A DNA stretch of 7,960 nucleotides from Pseudomonadota bacterium (GTDB lineage Bacteria; Desulfobacterota; Syntrophia; Syntrophales; JADFWA01): NCBI GenBank assembly GCA_030612385.1, contig JAUWNZ010000050.1, positions 1 to 7,960 of the forward strand, given 5' to 3'. Positions 5,698-7,960 of this stretch are shown one piece after another. The translations under genes were made by a program, and so were the position numbers. The notes beneath the pieces are model-generated. The model was not told the DNA's origin and searched no databases. It saw only the letters and a list, made by a program, of their open reading frames with translations. Positions within the stretch are counted from its first letter, which is position 1. Every line of letters begins with the position of its first letter.

Positions 5698-7359
5698 ATG
5701 CGAAGCGACCTGATGAAAAAAGGTCTGGAAAGGGCGCCCCACAGGTCTCTGTTCAAGGCCATGGGATATACCGACGAGGAAATCTCACGTCCGCTGATCG
5801 GTGTTGCCAATTCCGCCAATCAGATAGTTCCCGGTCATGTTCATCTTGATATGATTGTCGATGATGTCAAAGCCGGAATACGAATGGCGGGAGGAACGCC
5901 AATAGAGTTTTCCACTATCGGGGTATGCGATGGCATCGCAATGGGTCATGCGGGTATGAAATACTCTCTTGTCAGCAGGGAGTTGATCGCTGATTCTGTT
6001 GAGATCATGGCGACCGCTCATCCCTTTGATGGCCTTGTTCTTGTCCCCAACTGCGACAAAATAGTGCCCGGTATGCTGATGGCGGCTCTTCGCTTGAATA
6101 TCCCCTCTATATTTATAAGTGGAGGGCCAATGATGGCCGGCAGTACGGCAGGAAAAACGGTTGACCTGATCAGCGTATTTGAAGGAGTAGGAAAAGTTAA
6201 GTCCGGCAGTATGACTGAAGAAGAATTGAAATTATTAGAAGACTGCGCCTGTCCGGGCTGCGGTTCATGCTCCGGCATGTTTACGGCAAACTCAATGAAC
6301 TGCGTCACCGAGGCCCTCGGGCTCGGCCTGCCTGGGAATGGCGCTGTCCCTGCTGTACACGCTGCCCGCAGGCGGCTTGCGAAGAGCGCCGGGATGAAAA
6401 TCATGAATCTTGTAATGAAAGGGATACTGCCGCGAGATATCGCAACACTCGATGCCTTCAAAAATGCCATCGCTGTAGATATGGCCCTTGGATGTTCCAC
6501 CAATACCGTTCTTCATATTCCGGCCATTGCCCATGAGGCTGGCATAGATGTGGATCTTGCCCTCTTTAATGAAATCAGTGAAAAAACTCCGAACATATGT
6601 CACCTGAGTCCCGCCGGCCCTCATCATCTCGAGGATCTCGACATGGCGGGAGGCATTCAGGGCGTTATGATGGAGATTAGCAAACTTGGTGTGATCCATC
6701 CGGAATCCATGACGGTCACGGGAAAGACTGTGGGAGAAAATTTAAAGGGTGTAAAAATCGAAAACAGAAAAGTGATTCGATCTGTTGAAGACCCATATTC
6801 AAGCATTGGCGGAATAGCCATACTTAAAGGCAATCTGGCCCCTGACGGCGCCGTGGTCAAGCAGTCGGCTGTCGCTCCCGATATGTTGATAAATGAAGGC
6901 CCTGCCCGTGTCTTTGAATCAGAGGAAGAGAGCATTGAAGCTATCCTTGGCGGTCAAATCCACCCGGGTGATATAGTTGTTATCCGTTACGAGGGCCCAA
7001 AAGGGGGACCCGGTATGAGGGAGATGCTCTCCCCGACATCGGCAATCGCCGGCATGGGGCTTGACAATTCGGTCGCTCTCATAACCGATGGCAGATTCAG
7101 TGGGGGAACGCGAGGCGCCGCTATAGGACATATATCTCCGGAGGCGGCCGAAGGTGGCCCCATCGGCCTGGTAAAAGAAGGGGATATTATTCTGATAGAT
7201 ATCCCTGAGAAAAAGATCACACTCAAGGTCGGCAATGAAGAAATAGACGGAAGGAAAAGAAACTTCAATCCACGTCCACCAGCAATAACAAGCGGTTGTC
7301 TTGCCAGATACGCCAGGCTGGTCACATCGGCAAGCACCGGCGCCATCTTTAAAGGGTAG
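5698..7359 (+). CDS. ilvD: Dihydroxy-acid dehydratase
   Basis: Iron-sulfur enzyme that dehydrates 2,3-dihydroxyisovalerate and its methyl homologue to the 2-keto acids, the third common step of Val/Ile synthesis. Starting at ATG 5698 gives 553 residues, the usual length, beginning [19 protein letters not shown] as in other family members. Landmarks: CDGIAMGH (Mg-binding D78), NCDK (118-121; cluster Cys119, Asp120, and Lys121, carboxylated in the family), [18 protein letters not shown] with Cys188 and Cys191, and the C-terminal SAST (544-547) with the presumed catalytic serine. The first cluster cysteine of plant-type [2Fe-2S] enzymes is absent (the segment reads [11 protein letters not shown]), as in E. 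coli IlvD, so an oxygen-sensitive cluster is plausible. Earlier in-frame starts are rejected because they translate repeat DNA. It lies 347 bases after ilvC, separated by the insertion, and may depend on read-through from the ilv promoter. Confidence 0.96.
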   Translation: MRSDLMKKGLERAPHRSLFKAMGYTDEEISRPLIGVANSANQIVPGHVHLDMIVDDVKAGIRMAGGTPIEFSTIGVCDGIAMGHAGMKYSLVSRELIADSVEIMATAHPFDGLVLVPNCDKIVPGMLMAALRLNIPSIFISGGPMMAGSTAGKTVDLISVFEGVGKVKSGSMTEEELKLLEDCACPGCGSCSGMFTANSMNCVTEALGLGLPGNGAVPAVHAARRRLAKSAGMKIMNLVMKGILPRDIATLDAFKNAIAVDMALGCSTNTVLHIPAIAHEAGIDVDLALFNEISEKTPNICHLSPAGPHHLEDLDMAGGIQGVMMEISKLGVIHPESMTVTGKTVGENLKGVKIENRKVIRSVEDPYSSIGGIAILKGNLAPDGAVVKQSAVAPDMLINEGPARVFESEEESIEAILGGQIHPGDIVVIRYEGPKGGPGMREMLSPTSAIAGMGLDNSVALITDGRFSGGTRGAAIGHISPEAAEGGPIGLVKEGDIILIDIPEKKITLKVGNEEIDGRKRNFNPRPPAITSGCLARYARLVTSASTGAIFKG

Positions 7360-7362
7360 GTA

Positions 7363-7391
7363 GTGCCTGAACGAGAACCTCGCTCAGGCAC
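7363..7391 (+). terminator. Hairpin just after ilvD, possible weak terminator
   Basis: GTGCCTGA (7363-7370) pairs with TCAGGCAC (7384-7391); after an A/C mismatch, CGAG (7372-7375) pairs with CTCG (7379-7382), loop AAC. Only GGTTTTGAGTTTTG follows, an interrupted T run, so termination would be inefficient. It sits four bases after the ilvD stop. Confidence 0.5.
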
Positions 7392-7432
7392 GGTTTTGAG
7401 TTTTGGGTTTCGAGTTTCAGGTTCAAGGTTGA
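7391..7432 (+). repeat. Degenerate tandem heptamer tract
   Basis: Six contiguous 7-base units: CGGTTTT, GAGTTTT, GGGTTTC, GAGTTTC, AGGTTCA, AGGTTGA, with a GRGTTTY-like core. It lies between the two hairpins after ilvD. I recall similar (GAGTTTC)n tracts between genes in related genomes, but this is unchecked. Confidence 0.75.
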
Positions 7433-7439
7433 CAGTTTT

Positions 7440-7487
7440 GTAAAAAGCTCCGCTATGCCGACGTGTTGGCATAGCGGAGCTTTTTAC
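7440..7487. terminator. Bidirectional intrinsic terminator after ilvD
   Basis: A perfect 20-bp inverted repeat, 7440-7459 with 7468-7487, around an 8-base loop. The core AGCTCCGCTATGCC is preceded by A5 and its complement is followed by T5, so it can stop transcription from either side. It closes the ilv unit and isolates the next gene, which starts 21 bases later. Confidence 0.9.
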
Positions 7488-7508
7488 GAGTTCATCAAAG
7501 GTAGGTCA

Positions 7509-7960
7509 ATGGAGAAACTTCTTCTTTTCGATTTTGACGGGGTCGTCGTCGATTCGCTAAAACTTTATAAAGAATCTGTCAATCTCTGTCTAAAAAAGAT
7601 CGGGAAACCGGCTATAAAAAATCACGCCGATTTCCTCGCGCTCTTTGATGAAAACTTTTACGATGCCATCCGCAAAAAAGGGATCGATGTCGCAGAGTTT
7701 ACCAAGGCGTCAGCGGCTGTTGCACCCACATTAAATTATGATCACGTCTCTCCGTTTTACGATCTGGAACCTGTCCTAAAAAAACTTAAGAATAACAACA
7801 TCCTGGTCATTATCTCCTCCAACTCGGCCTATGCCATTAATCTGATGCTTTCAAAGTATAAATTTGATCGTTTTTTCCGGAATGTGCTGGGATGTGAATT
7901 TATGTTCAGCAAGAGTGAAAAAATTATCCATGCCATGAATGAATTGAACTTCGAAAATGG
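7509..7960 (+). CDS. HAD-superfamily hydrolase (phosphatase-like), C-terminally cut by the window edge
   Basis: The frame is open from ATG 7509 to the window end, giving 150 codons. HAD motif I is clear at residues 8-16, DFDGVVVDS, with nucleophile D8 and general acid D10. Residues about 17-85 look like an alpha-helical cap, as in the phosphoglycolate phosphatase/beta-phosphoglucomutase group. Motif II is probably Ser103 or Ser104 in VIISSNS. Motif III Lys is probably K138 (or K135) in FSKSEKIIHAM. The acidic motif IV would lie beyond the window. The ribosome binding region AAAGGTAGG (7497-7505) resembles that of ilvN. The substrate cannot be told from sequence. It follows the strong terminator at 7440-7487 and no convincing promoter is seen in the 21-base gap, so transcription may start within or before the terminator region. 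Confidence 0.88.
   Translation, partial: MEKLLLFDFDGVVVDSLKLYKESVNLCLKKIGKPAIKNHADFLALFDENFYDAIRKKGIDVAEFTKASAAVAPTLNYDHVSPFYDLEPVLKKLKNNNILVIISSNSAYAINLMLSKYKFDRFFRNVLGCEFMFSKSEKIIHAMNELNFEN

Noticed and set aside
5998..6280. IlvD lacking the first cluster cysteine as a possible defect
   Set aside because: E. coli-type dehydratases also lack it; Cys119, Cys188 and Cys191 and the metal-binding residues are intact, so the enzyme looks functional.

Overview
The window is 8 kb of ordinary-looking bacterial chromosome, all on the + strand, and is dominated by a branched-chain amino acid (isoleucine/valine) operon. Protein style suggests a Desulfobacterota-like (former Deltaproteobacteria) genome: a PBP1A with an OB-type insert, a tight ilvB-ilvN-ilvC cluster, and intergenic tracts made of short degenerate repeats. 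This placement comes from recollection of families, not a search.

Layout: (1) 2-1732, the C-terminal three quarters of a class A penicillin-binding protein, cut by the window edge. (2) 1733-2073, a 341-base regulatory leader. It holds a sigma70-like promoter, a 21-residue leader peptide packed with Ile, Val and Leu codons, competing RNA hairpins, an attenuator terminator, and a second terminator-like hairpin just before ilvB. (3) 2074-5350, ilvB, ilvN and ilvC with 22- and 15-base gaps and no terminators between them. (4) 5350-5674, a non-coding segment bounded by 30-base imperfect inverted repeats and flanked by an 8-base direct repeat, which reads as a small non-autonomous insertion (MITE-like) inside the operon. 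(5) 5698-7359, ilvD, whose true start lies just past the insertion. (6) 7360-7508, two hairpins with a heptamer tract between them; the second hairpin is a perfect 20-bp bidirectional terminator. (7) 7509 to the end, the N-terminal part of a HAD-superfamily phosphatase-like protein.

The genes work together as follows. IlvB (catalytic) and IlvN (regulatory) form acetohydroxyacid synthase, IlvC reduces and isomerises the product, and IlvD dehydrates it to the 2-keto acid precursors of Val, Leu and Ile. The leader peptide senses charged Ile/Val/Leu tRNA through ribosome stalling and so controls the whole unit.

The most notable points are the apparent coupling of two terminators in the leader through a shared 10-bp alternative helix, and the insertion that seems to have split a formerly tight ilvC-ilvD junction. 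IlvC also belongs to the fungal/Bacteroidota-like branch of ketol-acid reductoisomerases and has an acidic, atypical cofactor-specificity loop.
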